From Sedimentisphaerales bacterium (GTDB taxonomy: Bacteria; Planctomycetota; Phycisphaerae; Sedimentisphaerales; Anaerobacaceae): a DNA stretch of 15,792 nt. Under the pieces are notes generated by a model. That model had not been told where the DNA came from. It saw only the letters and a list, made by a program, of their open reading frames with translations, and searched no databases. This document shows, piece by piece, positions 1-7,076 of this stretch. The DNA lies in NCBI GenBank assembly GCA_030630905.1, contig DAOVMB010000011.1:1-15792 (forward strand), given 5' to 3'. Both the position numbers and the translations under genes were made by a program. Positions within the stretch are counted from its first letter, which is position 1. The number at the start of each line of letters is the position of its first letter.

Positions 1-868
1 TCCTTTGAGCTTCGGTGCGTGCCTGCCGTGCATCGTAGTCCTTACCATCTTGCTCTAAAAACGCAACCATCTCACCGGCTGATCCCTGGCCGATGGTTCC
101 TTTAGCTATTATTGAGCCTTTCGAGCCGTAAAGTTCGAGTACGTTCTTGCTGCTGTTGTCGGGAATGCAGAAAAAGGTATCAACAGTCGCCAAAGCACCA
201 TTCTCAAAGAACAGCATGGCTATTGCACTGTCTTCGGATTTATAGTTATGAACGCCATTGTTTACAAAACAACTGACCCTGGTGATTCTTCCGAAGAACA
301 TCTCCAGCAGGTCAATGCAATGTCCCCCCATGTCGATCAGTGCCCCGCCGCCGCCTGTGGCCGGGTCCTGGCGCCAGGCACCTTTGAGGGGCGGATACCA
401 GCACGAAAGCTGGGCACGCGCATAGACCGGTTGACCGAGTCTGCCTTCTTTTATGAGCCGCAGGGCCTTTTGGTGCTGGGCAACAAAGCGCATCATAAAC
501 GCGCAGCCGAGCTTGACACTCTTTTGCCGGCACAGCTCGATCATGCTCTCGGCCTCGGCAACCGTCATTCCGAGAGGTTTCTCGCAGAGAACGTGCTTTC
601 CGGCTTCAGCGCAGGCTCGAACCTGCTCGGCATGAACATGGGCCGGCGTGGCGATATAAATAACATCAATGTCTGTACCGAGCAGTTCGTTAATACTTGC
701 CGCCTGTTCGGCGCCGGACTCTTTGGCCACCTCGGCATTCACCTGCTGATCGATATCGAAGACCACAGACAATTCTGCATTTTGGGCCTTGGTAATACCC
801 TCGGGAATCGTTCTCCTTCCGGCAATTCCACCCGAGCCGATTACACCCCATTTGAGCTTACTGGACAT
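1..868 (-). CDS. Gfo/Idh/MocA family NAD(P)-dependent oxidoreductase (3' end outside window)
   Basis: I translated 289 codons from ATG 868 to the window edge without a stop. The N-terminus (MSSKLKWGVIGSGGIAG) is a Rossmann nucleotide-binding loop. It is followed by the family's EKPL motif (GKHVLCEKPLG) and by GGGALIDMGGHCIDLL, which holds the usual catalytic His of the C-terminal domain. Members oxidise or reduce sugars, cyclitols or their derivatives with NAD(P); the substrate cannot be read from the sequence. It is cytoplasmic, with no signal peptide. An AAGAAGGA ribosome binding site (877-884) lies 8 bases before the start. The gene follows the DegT-type aminotransferase with 52 bases between them, mostly filled by a palindromic repeat, so the two are probably co-transcribed. 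A ketone made by this enzyme would be a natural aminotransferase substrate (inference). The family usually has 330-450 residues, so part of the C-terminus is missing here. Confidence 0.93.
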   Translation of the reverse strand, partial: MSSKLKWGVIGSGGIAGRRTIPEGITKAQNAELSVVFDIDQQVNAEVAKESGAEQAASINELLGTDIDVIYIATPAHVHAEQVRACAEAGKHVLCEKPLGMTVAEAESMIELCRQKSVKLGCAFMMRFVAQHQKALRLIKEGRLGQPVYARAQLSCWYPPLKGAWRQDPATGGGGALIDMGGHCIDLLEMFFGRITRVSCFVNNGVHNYKSEDSAIAMLFFENGALATVDTFFCIPDNSSKNVLELYGSKGSIIAKGTIGQGSAGEMVAFLEQDGKDYDARQARTEAQR

Positions 869-891
869 AGTATCAATCCTTCTTTTTATTT

Positions 892-946
892 ACGTGGCAT
901 GGCCATCCTGGCCATGCCTTTCACGAGCTGGAAGCCCGTGCCACAT
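892..946. repeat. Palindromic repeat, family A copy 1 (two hairpins)
   Basis: The outer ends CGTGGCA (893-899) and TGCCACA (939-945) are inverted repeats. Inside lie a perfect 10-bp stem with loop TCC (896-905/909-918) and a weaker 7-bp hairpin (922-928/934-940). The left half aligns with the copy inside the Xaa-Pro aminopeptidase gene at 19 of 24 positions, including the TCC loop. The element overlaps the last codons and stop of the upstream aminotransferase gene and could also act as a hairpin in the mRNA between the two genes. Confidence 0.8.
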
Positions 947-2234
947 AGGCCTTTATTACCTTAGCCAGCGCTTGACCTATCTGCCGGCAATCTTCTTCGG
1001 TATAGGTTGGAAATGCGAAACAGGTAAATGTGTGGCTTTGGTGCCAGACGGCGTTGGGTACTTCCACTTTACTGTAGTCAACACTTTCGGGAATCGCATA
1101 CTCTTTGGACTTGAACGGAAAGCCGCTCTTGCCGAAGGAATTGTGTTGCTGAAAGGTCTTTTCAGTATGGCACTGCGGCCAGAAAACCCTCCAGCACGGG
1201 GCGCCCTCCGCAGCGCAGGCGGCGACAAATTGATCAATGTCACAGGTCATATTTTCAATATCGAGAGAAAACGCCATGACGTACCAGCCATTCTTACGCT
1301 CTTCGGTATCGATCGGTGTATGGACGACCCGGGGCAAATCTTTTATCGAATCGATTATGATACGTGTGTTACGTCTGCGCCTGGGAAGATTCCATATATC
1401 AATCCGTTCGAGCTCCGCCAGCCCGATAGCCGACTGCATCTCGGTCATGCGATAGTTCCAGCCTACCATGTTATGGATATAAGGCAGTCGCTGCTCCAGC
1501 TCCAGCATGCTCAACCGCTGCTTGACGTCATAACCGTGGTCACGAAAGCTTCGTGCCTGCCATGCCAGATCTTCGTCGTTGGTTGTCACCATACCACCCT
1601 CGCCGCCGGTGGTAAACGTCTTGTTCTGACAGAAGCTGCACGCGGCGATATCGCCGAGGGTGCCGGTCTTTTTGCCTTTATAGACACCGCCAAAGGCCTC
1701 GGCATTGTCCTCGACGACAAAGAGATTATGTTTCCTTGCGAAGTCAAGAATACTGTCCATGTCGCAGACGTTGCCGTAAAGATGCACGGCCATTATCGCC
1801 CTGGTCCGTTCGTTTACGAGCTTCCCGGCGGATTCGATACTTATACAATGGTCGTCGATATTGACATCGGCGAAACGCGGCACGGCTCCGGCCTGAACGA
1901 TTGAGAAACTGCTTGCGATAAAAGTATAGCTCGGCACAATCACTTCGTCACCCGGGCCAATTCCCAACGCGCTGAGCGCAATATGAAGAGCCGCAGTTCC
2001 GCTTGATGCGCTGATGGCGTATTTACTGCCTTGCCATTCGGCAAATTTTCGCTCGAACTCCATGCCCTTCGGACCGGTCCAGTAATTAACCTTGCCCGAC
2101 CTGAGAACCTCCTGCACGGCACTGATTGCCTTCTCATCAAACTGAGGCCATCCGGCCAACTTATTTGTCACCGCTTTGGGACCTCCGTCGATAGCCAATC
2201 CCTCGGCTTCGCTCGGGACATGCTTTTCTGCCAT
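921..2234 (-). CDS. DegT/DnrJ/EryC1/StrS family PLP aminotransferase
   Basis: The 437-residue protein is a fold-type I PLP enzyme that transaminates keto-sugars or keto-cyclitols, usually with Glu or Gln as donor. Visible motifs are SSGTAALHIAL (residues 77-87, phosphate binding), VVEDNAEAFGG with D176 (pyridine nitrogen contact), and SFCQNKTFTTGGEGG with K205 as the Schiff-base lysine. The N-terminal LAIDGGPKAV followed by the W-P-x-F segment resembles the scyllo-inosose aminotransferase (StsC)-like branch; this is a family-level impression. An AAAGGA ribosome binding site lies just before ATG 2234. The last residues (about YVARASSS) and the TGA are encoded by a family A palindromic repeat, so the native C-terminus was probably altered. 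The gene is first in a pair with the Gfo/Idh/MocA gene, consistent with an oxidise-then-aminate route to an amino sugar or inosamine (inference). Confidence 0.93.
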   Translation of the reverse strand: MAEKHVPSEAEGLAIDGGPKAVTNKLAGWPQFDEKAISAVQEVLRSGKVNYWTGPKGMEFERKFAEWQGSKYAISASSGTAALHIALSALGIGPGDEVIVPSYTFIASSFSIVQAGAVPRFADVNIDDHCISIESAGKLVNERTRAIMAVHLYGNVCDMDSILDFARKHNLFVVEDNAEAFGGVYKGKKTGTLGDIAACSFCQNKTFTTGGEGGMVTTNDEDLAWQARSFRDHGYDVKQRLSMLELEQRLPYIHNMVGWNYRMTEMQSAIGLAELERIDIWNLPRRRRNTRIIIDSIKDLPRVVHTPIDTEERKNGWYVMAFSLDIENMTCDIDQFVAACAAEGAPCWRVFWPQCHTEKTFQQHNSFGKSGFPFKSKEYAIPESVDYSKVEVPNAVWHQSHTFTCFAFPTYTEEDCRQIGQALAKVIKAYVARASSS

Positions 2235-2266
2235 TTAAATGTCCTTTCAAAATATTTTCAAAGCAA

Positions 2267-2295
2267 ATGGTAACACTACAATCAGATTCCTGCAA
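2267..2295 (-). promoter_or_regulatory. Candidate sigma-70-type promoter for the aminotransferase gene
   Basis: On the minus strand, TTGCAG (2295-2290) is separated by 17 bases from TACCAT (2272-2267). It lies about 30 bases upstream of the ATG at 2234. Both hexamers are imperfect, so this is a weak call. Confidence 0.35.
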
Positions 2296-2336
2296 ACAAG
2301 TTTCCTCCCATAAATATTATCGAAGATAAGGAATGA

Positions 2337-2365
2337 TTGACATCGGCCACTCTGCAATGTAAATT
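2337..2365 (+). promoter_or_regulatory. Sigma-70-type promoter for the secreted protein gene
   Basis: A perfect TTGACA (2337-2342) is followed after 17 bases by TAAATT (2360-2365). Transcription would start near 2372, giving a leader of only about 16 bases that carries the AGGAG ribosome binding site (2376-2380). The site is correctly placed for the gene starting at 2388. Confidence 0.6.
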
Positions 2366-2387
2366 CGGTTAAATCAGGAGAACGATT

Positions 2388-3668
2388 ATGAATAAGAACA
2401 CTATATTTATTTTGTTTCTATGTATCGCATTTTCAGGATACTGTAACTGCAGCGCTCAGGGAGTTTTCTTCAGAGAACATTGGGCCCAGTTCGACGCTGC
2501 TATCAGCAACTCCAGCGGAAGAATGCTACGGGTAAATGACGCCGAGCTAAGCCTCCACGAAGTTTACGGCAAAAGACCGGAGGCCCGAGTAAACGGCTTT
2601 ACGCTGATTAATGTGCCGGAGGATTTGTTCGAACTGCAGGGTGCGGAGTTGTATCTCGAAGTCTGGGGCGGCCATCCCGGCACCGCCAACAAACGCTTTC
2701 TCGTCAACGGAAAGCAGGTTTATCCACTTGGTGACGACGGCACAGAAGAGAAACACTGCGCTTACTCTTATCCTGAGATTCCACTCAAAGTGGAACACCT
2801 TGTGAACGGCCAAAACGCGCTGCAGTTCGCGTGTGACCGGGGTAAAACCTTCTGGGGACATTTTATTATCGACGAGGCCGCCGTCCGCTGTTATCTCAAG
2901 CCCGACCATCCTGACCTGAAAAATAACGATCTGCACGATTTCGAGGCCCGCGTACAACTTCAGTCGCCTGGCTCGACACTGCCTGACCGCGTACATATAA
3001 GATTGTCCTATCCCGAGCGTTACGAGAAATCAATAATCTCAGTCGAGTATTTCGGCCGGCACGACGGCTTCGACGATAACGGCAACAAACGTGAGAACGA
3101 CTGGCATGGCTACACCCATAACAGGAAGTACGTCAATCATATAGGCCAAGTGACGTCTCCGCCCTACTCTTTAACCTGGGATACGAGCATGGTTCCCAGC
3201 CAGGCCGGACCAATTGCACTAAAGGCTCTGGTGCATTTGAAGGGAGGCTTCCACTACTGGACGGATGTGCTCGACGGCCTTGTATTTCCCGCAGGCAGGA
3301 ACAATGTCGAACTGTACAAATGTGCCGTGCTGCCGAAGCCTTTCTGGTCTCGCGCATCGAAGCCGGTAACGGCGACAATCAACCTGCCTCGAAATCCGGC
3401 CGATGTGGAGTCTGCCAGGCTAATGGTCAGAATCTGGGACGGCGGCGAAGGAACTGTTACCGAGCACTTCAAGATTAACGGTCATCCTTATTCGATAACA
3501 TCCGGCAGGGCAAACCACGACCTTGTATTTACAAATATAAAGGTGAACGTCAAACATCTCAAACCCGGGGCAAACACGTTAACGTTACTCAGTGACACTG
3601 AGCACCACGGTATCGAGATCCTACTGCCGGGCCCATGCATCTTGCTCCGATACGGAAAATCCTTATAA
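2388..3668 (+). CDS. Secreted protein of unknown function with two related beta-domains
   Basis: The 426-residue protein has an N-terminal signal peptide: positive MNKN, a hydrophobic core (residues 5-16) and likely cleavage after CSA near residue 23. It therefore acts outside the cytoplasmic membrane. No catalytic motif is recognisable. Residues about 65-170 and 325-424 look like two copies of one beta-rich domain: LYLEVWGG.../LMVRIWDGG, then FLVNG/FKING, then LVNGQNALQF/LKPGANTLTL, each ending in a strand with CYL or CIL. Between them (about 190-310) is a different, Ig-like-looking segment. This arrangement suits carbohydrate or surface binding, but that is inference. The start has an AGGAG ribosome binding site 7 bases upstream and its own promoter. 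The TAA at 3666-3668 directly abuts the stop codon of the convergent Xaa-Pro aminopeptidase gene, with no bases between. Confidence 0.85.
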   Translation: MNKNTIFILFLCIAFSGYCNCSAQGVFFREHWAQFDAAISNSSGRMLRVNDAELSLHEVYGKRPEARVNGFTLINVPEDLFELQGAELYLEVWGGHPGTANKRFLVNGKQVYPLGDDGTEEKHCAYSYPEIPLKVEHLVNGQNALQFACDRGKTFWGHFIIDEAAVRCYLKPDHPDLKNNDLHDFEARVQLQSPGSTLPDRVHIRLSYPERYEKSIISVEYFGRHDGFDDNGNKRENDWHGYTHNRKYVNHIGQVTSPPYSLTWDTSMVPSQAGPIALKALVHLKGGFHYWTDVLDGLVFPAGRNNVELYKCAVLPKPFWSRASKPVTATINLPRNPADVESARLMVRIWDGGEGTVTEHFKINGHPYSITSGRANHDLVFTNIKVNVKHLKPGANTLTLLSDTEHHGIEILLPGPCILLRYGKSL

Positions 3669-5129
3669 TCAGCAAGATGATATTTCTTCAACTTCGTTGA
3701 TTGTTTTCGGTATTCTTCTGCCCAGGATACGATGGCCGGTTTCCGTTACCAAAACGTCATCTTCGATTCTGACGCCGCCAAAATCCCTGTATGCCTCAAC
3801 CAGCTCATAGTTTATATATTGTGAGTTTTTTTGCTTTGCCTTCCATCGGTCGATCAATTCAGGAATGAAATAAATCCCCGGCTCGACCGTTATTACAAAA
3901 CCCGGCTCAAGGGCCTTAGCCAGCCTCAAAGATTTGAAGCCAAACTCGGGATTGCGTTTGATCGTATCGGTATAACCAACGTACTCTTCTCCCAGCCCTT
4001 CCATGTCATGGACATCCAGTCCCAACATGTGCCCCAATCCGCATTGAAAGAACAATGTATGCGCTCCAGCTTGAACGGCCTGTTCGATATCGCCTTTCAT
4101 CAATCCCAGGTCCTTTAGGCCGGATGCGAGTGCCCTGCAGGCAAGAAGGTGGATCTCTCTGAATTCAACGCCGGGCTTTACAGCTTCGATTGCTTTTTCC
4201 TGTGCGTTCAGAACGATAGCGTAGATTTCCTTTTGTCTCCGGGAGAACTTTCCGCTTACGGGTACGGTCCTGGTAATGTCACTTGCATAATGAAGAGGGG
4301 ATTCCGCCCCGGAATCGTTGACGGCCATGTCACCGGCCTGCATTTTGTTGCCGTAATGGTGATTATGAAGCGTCTCGCCGTGGATTGAGAAAATCATCGG
4401 AAAGGAAAGAGCCGAGCCGTGGGATAAAACAACCGCCTCCATCGCAGAGGCGACCTGTCTTTCATATATGCCGGGCTTCGACATTTTCATCGCGAGCGTT
4501 TGCATCTCGTAGGAAATATCCAATGCCGCTTCAATCTGCTCGATCTCCTGCTCGATCTTTATTGACCGCTGAGCGACGACCGCTCTTATCAATGGCTCTG
4601 AGACGTGCGTGGCGAGGCCGTCCCGGCCTTGTGTCCCGTTGGCATCTTGCCAACGGTAAGAAACAAGGGCAAGATGCCCTCGCCACATGGCTAACGGCGG
4701 TATCCCCAGCAACTGTTGTATTTTCAGAACATTCTCCGGTCGATACTGGGGGAGAAAGTGGATTTTTCTGCCCTGCTTTACGGCCTTCTTTAACACATCC
4801 GGCAACTTATCAAGTCCGGCAGTCTCAGAAATACCGGTCTTGCGGCATTTTTCTTTTAATGTTGGCTGCGGTCCGGTCCAGACTATATCATCGACAGTCA
4901 AATCGTCGCCGAACATACATTCAGTACCCTGATCGACGTCGATGACGGCAGCCAGGCCGGGATAATCCAGCCCGAAGAAATAGAGAAAAGAACTATCCTG
5001 CCGGAACGGATACTGATTGTCCGCATAGTTCATCGGGCTTTCTTCGTTGCCCGGCAAAAGAATCACGCCGGCCTGGACGTCGGTTCGCAGGCGTTTTCTT
5101 CTTTCGATGTAAACATTGGGGGCAAACAT
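3669..5129 (-). CDS. pepP: Xaa-Pro aminopeptidase (M24B family) carrying an in-frame repeat insertion
   Basis: The enzyme removes an N-terminal residue preceding proline, using two metal ions. Residues about 1-140 form the AMP_N-type domain (NYADNQYPFRQDSSFLYFFG). The pita-bread catalytic domain has all five metal ligands: D272 (NDSGAES), D284 (YASDITRT), H367 (CGLGHMLGLDVHD), E416 (TVEPGIY) and E456 (RIEDDVLV). No signal peptide is present, so it is cytoplasmic. The start is firm: a GGAGGTGA ribosome binding site lies within the last codons of the upstream symporter gene, whose TAA (5130-5132) directly abuts this ATG, indicating translational coupling. Residues 148-174 are encoded by a palindromic family A repeat and lie in the linker between the two domains. 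The protein is otherwise intact and probably functional. It is the last gene of the peptidase-symporter group. Confidence 0.95.
   Translation of the reverse strand: MFAPNVYIERRKRLRTDVQAGVILLPGNEESPMNYADNQYPFRQDSSFLYFFGLDYPGLAAVIDVDQGTECMFGDDLTVDDIVWTGPQPTLKEKCRKTGISETAGLDKLPDVLKKAVKQGRKIHFLPQYRPENVLKIQQLLGIPPLAMWRGHLALVSYRWQDANGTQGRDGLATHVSEPLIRAVVAQRSIKIEQEIEQIEAALDISYEMQTLAMKMSKPGIYERQVASAMEAVVLSHGSALSFPMIFSIHGETLHNHHYGNKMQAGDMAVNDSGAESPLHYASDITRTVPVSGKFSRRQKEIYAIVLNAQEKAIEAVKPGVEFREIHLLACRALASGLKDLGLMKGDIEQAVQAGAHTLFFQCGLGHMLGLDVHDMEGLGEEYVGYTDTIKRNPEFGFKSLRLAKALEPGFVITVEPGIYFIPELIDRWKAKQKNSQYINYELVEAYRDFGGVRIEDDVLVTETGHRILGRRIPKTINEVEEISSC
4608..4688. repeat. Palindromic repeat, family A copy 2, inserted in frame inside pepP
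   Basis: The outer ends CGTGGCGAGG (4608-4617) and CCTCGCCACA (4678-4687) match in 9 of 10 positions as inverted repeats. Inside are three hairpins: GGCCG-TCC-CGGCC (4616-4628), a perfect 9-bp stem with a 3-base loop (4636-4644/4648-4656), and GGGCA-AGA-TGCCC (4667-4679). The ends and the TCC-loop hairpin match copy 1 near 893-945. At 81 bp the unit keeps the reading frame and contains no stop, adding about 27 residues (148-174). Confidence 0.8.
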
Positions 5130-7013
5130 TTATGAATCACCTCCAGTTGGCTGTTGCTTTTGAGTAAAAAGACTGACGACGATCAAGCAGATGACCGAGA
5201 GCGTTATCGCGGGCAGAACCGCGTCGAGTTCCGCCACCTGGGCCGGGAGACGATCCTTTATCACTTCTCCCCACAAGAGCGTAGTGACTGTGCCGGCGAG
5301 AATCGAGGTGATCGCGCCGGCCTTGGTTGCGCCTTTCCAGAGGAGCGCAGCGACCAGGCATGGGGTTATTGCTGAGCCGTAAACTGTAAAAGCATATAGC
5401 GCCTTTTCAAAAACGGTCGTACTCTCGGCGAATGCGAGCGAGATGAGCCATGCTATCACACCGAAGGTCAGAACCATGAACCGGCTCATAAAGATGATTT
5501 TCTTTTCCGAAGCCTTGGGATTTATGTGTGCCTGGTAGATGTCCTTAATGAAGGTTGTGGCGGGGACGAGCAGGAATGAGTCGGCGGTGGAGATGATGAT
5601 CCCCACGACGGTTATCATAAACAGCAGTCCGAGGGCCAGCGGCATGAAGTGACGGGCCGCGTAGATCAGAACGTAACGTCCGTTCTCAGGGTCCGGTATG
5701 AGGCTGCTGGCAAACCATGCCTCGGCGATGATGAGTTCTTCAATGATCAGGGCGACAAAGATCATGACGATCACTGCCGTTCGAGCCCCCTTGGCATTTC
5801 GGCTGGCGAAAATGCGCTGATATTGATTTGCGTCGCCCAGTACAAGCAGGAACACGGGCAGACAGAAATTGATGTAGTCCACGGGTCTGAACATACCCCA
5901 AAACCGCATGTGGTCGGGCCGGTCACCCATTTCCGTAAAGGCGGCCGCCATGCCGGCGAGTCCGCCCGCCTTGATCAATGCTATGGGAAACGCAATCAGC
6001 AAAGTCCCCATGATCACGGTCCCGGTTACGATATCCGCAAAAGCCAGGCTCATCAGCCCGGCGAGCATCGTGTAGGCTACGATGAAAACCGCCGCGATGA
6101 TCGTGGCTCTCTCCGATGTCAGCTTGGGCTCGTGCAGGTACACCGTTCCCGCTTTCGGCGGCCCGACAAGCCGGACTATCTGCTCATCGTTGCCAAAGCC
6201 TGCGCCGTACCCTGTGATCGTGATCCGTGTGATCGTGTTCTGCTTAATAGCGACCACGTTGTCGAGATCATTCAAGCCCTCGATCCCGGAGACTCCGATA
6301 CTGCCGAGTGAACTTACTGCCTCGGCGAGGGGGGTGACGGCCCCGTTGTCGCGTGCTGTCTCCAGGGCCTCGTTGACTGCGATGATTTCACTGGAAGGCA
6401 CTACCAGGACGGTGAACCGCCTGGGGTTGCCGGACCATTGTCCCGTGCTTTTGTCTTTGGCCTCGAAGCCGACGTGCGCCACGCCGGTCCAATCGGCCGG
6501 CGGTTCATACCTGAAATAGCCCTTGCGGACCTGCCTCCTGGTGAGCGGGCTGCCGGCATCGAGCGTTACTTTGTCCTTCTGGCCGGCGATAACTTCCAGC
6601 ACCATGCCGCCGGCGTTGAATTGATAGCCCACAATCACCATGTAGGCGAGGATCAAAGCTATGACCGCCAACACGCGTGCGGTGGCGCCGAATCTCTTGC
6701 CGATGATCTCCGGCACGGTTAGCGCCTCGATGTTGCGCGCGCGGGTGGCGATAAAAGACAGCAATATCATTCCGATGAATGTCCCGCAAGGCAGCCATAG
6801 AGCAGACATGCCGATCTGGTAGGTTTTGCCCGCGTTGCCCACGATCGAACCTGTCCCGATCCAGACGGCGAGCATTGTGCAGACCATTATCCAGGGCGAG
6901 AGCGTTCGCCCGGCGACGGTAAAGTCTTCCTGGGTTTTAACCTGCCGGGATTTGTAGATGCCGATACCTGTCAGGATTAACAAGTAGATGAATATAGCAA
7001 TCAAGTACGTCAT
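5130..7013 (-). CDS. Sodium:solute symporter (SSS family) with a large periplasmic insertion
   Basis: This 627-residue membrane protein couples Na+ entry to solute uptake. The family signature is clear: GRTLSPWIMVCTMLAVWIG and GNAGKTYQIG in the first helices, and the Na2-site segment IISTADSFLL (residues 473-482). Hydrophobic helices occupy about 2-20, 41-60, 70-90, 112-132 and 303 onward. Between YQFNAGGMVL and the next helix lies an insertion of about 155 residues (144-302), where typical members have a short loop. It is predicted to be periplasmic. Its first part (147-206, with GYFRYEPPADWTG and RRFTVLVVP) resembles the cadherin/Ig-like tandem repeat domain of bacterial surface proteins. 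I chose ATG 7013 over GTG 7025: GGAG (7020-7023) is correctly spaced for the ATG, while nothing precedes the GTG. Lying between a dipeptidyl carboxypeptidase and an Xaa-Pro aminopeptidase, it probably imports proline or small peptide products (inference). Confidence 0.9.
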   Translation of the reverse strand: MTYLIAIFIYLLILTGIGIYKSRQVKTQEDFTVAGRTLSPWIMVCTMLAVWIGTGSIVGNAGKTYQIGMSALWLPCGTFIGMILLSFIATRARNIEALTVPEIIGKRFGATARVLAVIALILAYMVIVGYQFNAGGMVLEVIAGQKDKVTLDAGSPLTRRQVRKGYFRYEPPADWTGVAHVGFEAKDKSTGQWSGNPRRFTVLVVPSSEIIAVNEALETARDNGAVTPLAEAVSSLGSIGVSGIEGLNDLDNVVAIKQNTITRITITGYGAGFGNDEQIVRLVGPPKAGTVYLHEPKLTSERATIIAAVFIVAYTMLAGLMSLAFADIVTGTVIMGTLLIAFPIALIKAGGLAGMAAAFTEMGDRPDHMRFWGMFRPVDYINFCLPVFLLVLGDANQYQRIFASRNAKGARTAVIVMIFVALIIEELIIAEAWFASSLIPDPENGRYVLIYAARHFMPLALGLLFMITVVGIIISTADSFLLVPATTFIKDIYQAHINPKASEKKIIFMSRFMVLTFGVIAWLISLAFAESTTVFEKALYAFTVYGSAITPCLVAALLWKGATKAGAITSILAGTVTTLLWGEVIKDRLPAQVAELDAVLPAITLSVICLIVVSLFTQKQQPTGGDS

Positions 7014-7076
7014 GTCTTGCTCCACAGTATATTTAGGAATCAGGATGCATGTAGTGGCTCATGGGTATCCCCGGCG

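Noticed and set aside
248..964. 238-codon open frame on the plus strand over the Gfo/Idh/MocA gene
   Set aside because: The complementary strand reads through as an oxidoreductase with the EKP motif and catalytic His; this frame is its mirror.
789..1904. 371-codon open frame on the plus strand over the aminotransferase and Gfo/Idh/MocA genes
   Set aside because: It crosses two clear genes on the other strand and has no ribosome binding site or motif.
4608..4688. Frameshift or pseudogene within pepP
   Set aside because: The insertion keeps the frame, and all metal ligands and both domains are intact.
7014..7025. GTG start for the symporter
   Set aside because: The ATG at 7013 has GGAG at good spacing, and nothing precedes the GTG.
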